A DNA stretch of 14,854 bases, from contig JAZRDO010000014.1 in NCBI GenBank assembly GCA_045660325.1, positions 1 through 14,854 of the forward strand, in the 5' to 3' direction. Below, piece by piece: positions 14,420 to 14,854 of this stretch. The stretch's first letter is position 1, and each line of letters starts with the position of its first letter. The position numbers and the translations under genes were made by a program. The notes below the pieces were generated by a model, which was not told where the DNA came from, ran no database searches, and was given only the letters and a program-made list of their open reading frames with translations. The stretch comes from SVTX01 sp045660325. GTDB taxonomy: Bacteria; Bacillota; Clostridia; Oscillospirales; CAG-272.

Positions 14420-14466
14420 AAATCGAAAAATGAGCGACAAAAAGCAAAAAACTTTCCCAAAAAGTA

Positions 14467-14495
14467 TTGACAAAGTAAAATATGTGTAGTATAAT
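14467..14495 (+). promoter_or_regulatory. Consensus SigA promoter of the tRNA gene
   Basis: TTGACA (14467-14472) and TATAAT (14490-14495) are separated by 17 bp, about 35 bp upstream of the tRNA. This is a stable-RNA-strength promoter. Confidence 0.92.
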
Positions 14496-14529
14496 AACTA
14501 AGTCCGCAGAAAAAAGCGGCTAAATACAC

Positions 14530-14606
14530 GGGCCATTAGCTCAGTTGGTTAGAGCTACCGGCTCATAACCGGTCGGCCCGGGGCTCGAGTCCCTGATGGC
14601 CCACCA
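14530..14606 (+). tRNA. tRNA with CAT anticodon (probably elongator Met)
   Basis: A full cloverleaf can be drawn. The acceptor stem is GGGCCAT/ATGGCCC with A73 and encoded CCA. The D stem is GCTC/GAGC with a GG-containing loop. The anticodon stem is ACCGG/CCGGT with loop CTCATAA and anticodon CAT (14564-14566). The T stem is CGGGG/CCCTG. A paired first position and the lack of three G-C pairs in the anticodon stem argue against the initiator tRNA. It may be elongator tRNA-Met or the tRNA-Ile that is modified at C34 by TilS; sequence alone does not settle this. The T loop is CTCGAGT, with C instead of the nearly universal T at position 54 (14584). A short CCC-GAGA-GGG hairpin follows, but there is no U tract. 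Confidence 0.93.
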
Positions 14607-14646
14607 ACCCGAGAGGGTACCGTGTCATATCATTGTCGTGCGACAT

Positions 14647-14707
14647 AAAATTTTTTGAAAAAAATTTCAAAAAACCTATTGACAAACGAATAATGGTGTG
14701 ATATACT
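14647..14707 (+). promoter_or_regulatory. Strong rRNA-type promoter with an A/T tract upstream
   Basis: TTGACA (14679-14684) and TATACT (14702-14707) are 17 bp apart. The 30 bp upstream are almost purely A and T (14647-14675, itself an imperfect inverted repeat), as in UP elements of rRNA promoters. The start is expected near 14714. Confidence 0.85.
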
Positions 14708-14713
14708 ATCTAG

Positions 14714-14854
14714 GCTCGCAACAAAAAGGTTGAGAGCGAAATTGAACCTTGACAATTGAACAACAGAAGATAATAGAAGTACAAAGCAAAGAAATGCAAG
14801 TGCGAATATATATCTTGTCAATTCAAAGAGAAATACAGACTCTAAAAAGTAAAA
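14714..14854 (+). other. Probable rRNA operon leader, running off the window
   Basis: The segment holds no ORF. It opens with a hairpin: GCTC-g-CAAC (14714-14722) pairs with GTTG-a-GAGC (14729-14737). TTGACAA (14751-14757) is repeated inverted as TTGTCAA (14815-14821). Strong promoter plus tRNA context and TTGACAATTGAACA-like sequence suggest the 5' leader of a 16S rRNA gene that begins shortly past 14854. No mature 16S sequence is present in the window, so this is inference. Confidence 0.6.

Noticed and set aside
14751..14779. TTGACA at 14751 as a further rRNA promoter
   Set aside because: The sequence 17 bp downstream (AATAGA) is a poor -10 box; the element fits better as part of the leader RNA with the inverse TTGTCAA at 14815.

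Overview
The window looks like chromosome from an anaerobic member of the Clostridia (Bacillota), probably an uncultured gut-type lineage. This is inferred from near-consensus SigA promoters (TTGACA, 16-17 bp, TATAAT), strong GGAGG-type ribosome binding sites, U-tailed intrinsic terminators and a tRNA with encoded CCA. The protein families also fit: short archaeal-type ProRS, DUF4830, a SEDS protein, an S11 carboxypeptidase, and MetH with a separate activation protein. No species can be named from the sequence alone. I see no CRISPR array, transposase or phage gene.

Layout. (1) 71-4026: a methionine/one-carbon operon of metF, a free-standing MetH activation-domain protein and a short metH, with its own promoter and terminator. 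(2) 4061-5186: an independently promoted unit. A structured leader has a 30-codon ORF and two mutually exclusive helices, one of them an intrinsic terminator. It precedes an AT-rich gene for a predicted lipoprotein of unknown function. (3) 5187-5432: a repeat-rich intergenic segment between two convergent genes. (4) 5433-6449 (minus): gap (GAPDH), divergent from proS (6783-8222, plus) across a 333-bp two-promoter region. proS is followed by an FtsW/RodA-family gene. (5) 9535-10810: two small membrane-associated proteins, DUF4830 and a YczE/DUF6198-like protein. (6) 10850-12321 (minus): a DacF-like D,D-carboxypeptidase and secG, each with its own promoter. (7) 12602-14218 (plus): a GH36-like protein in which the expected catalytic nucleophile and other active-site motifs are altered, so it is probably a pseudo-enzyme. 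(8) 14467-14854: a strong promoter, a tRNA with CAT anticodon and an unusual T-loop, then a second strong promoter and the leader of what is probably an rRNA operon starting just past the window end.

How the genes work together. MetF makes 5-methyl-THF, MetH uses it to methylate homocysteine, and the small SAM-binding protein would reactivate oxidised cobalamin on MetH; they are translationally close or coupled. The SEDS glycosyltransferase, the D,D-carboxypeptidase and SecG are envelope growth and export functions, but they sit in separate transcription units. The rest is mostly housekeeping.

The least ordinary parts are the attenuator-like leader at 4096-4288, the degenerate GH36 homologue at 12602-14218, the repeated 3' flank of gap at 5199-5429, and the structured repeats and atypical T-loop around the tRNA. 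Promoter, terminator and RNA-structure calls were made by eye from base pairing and spacing; no folding or database search was run.
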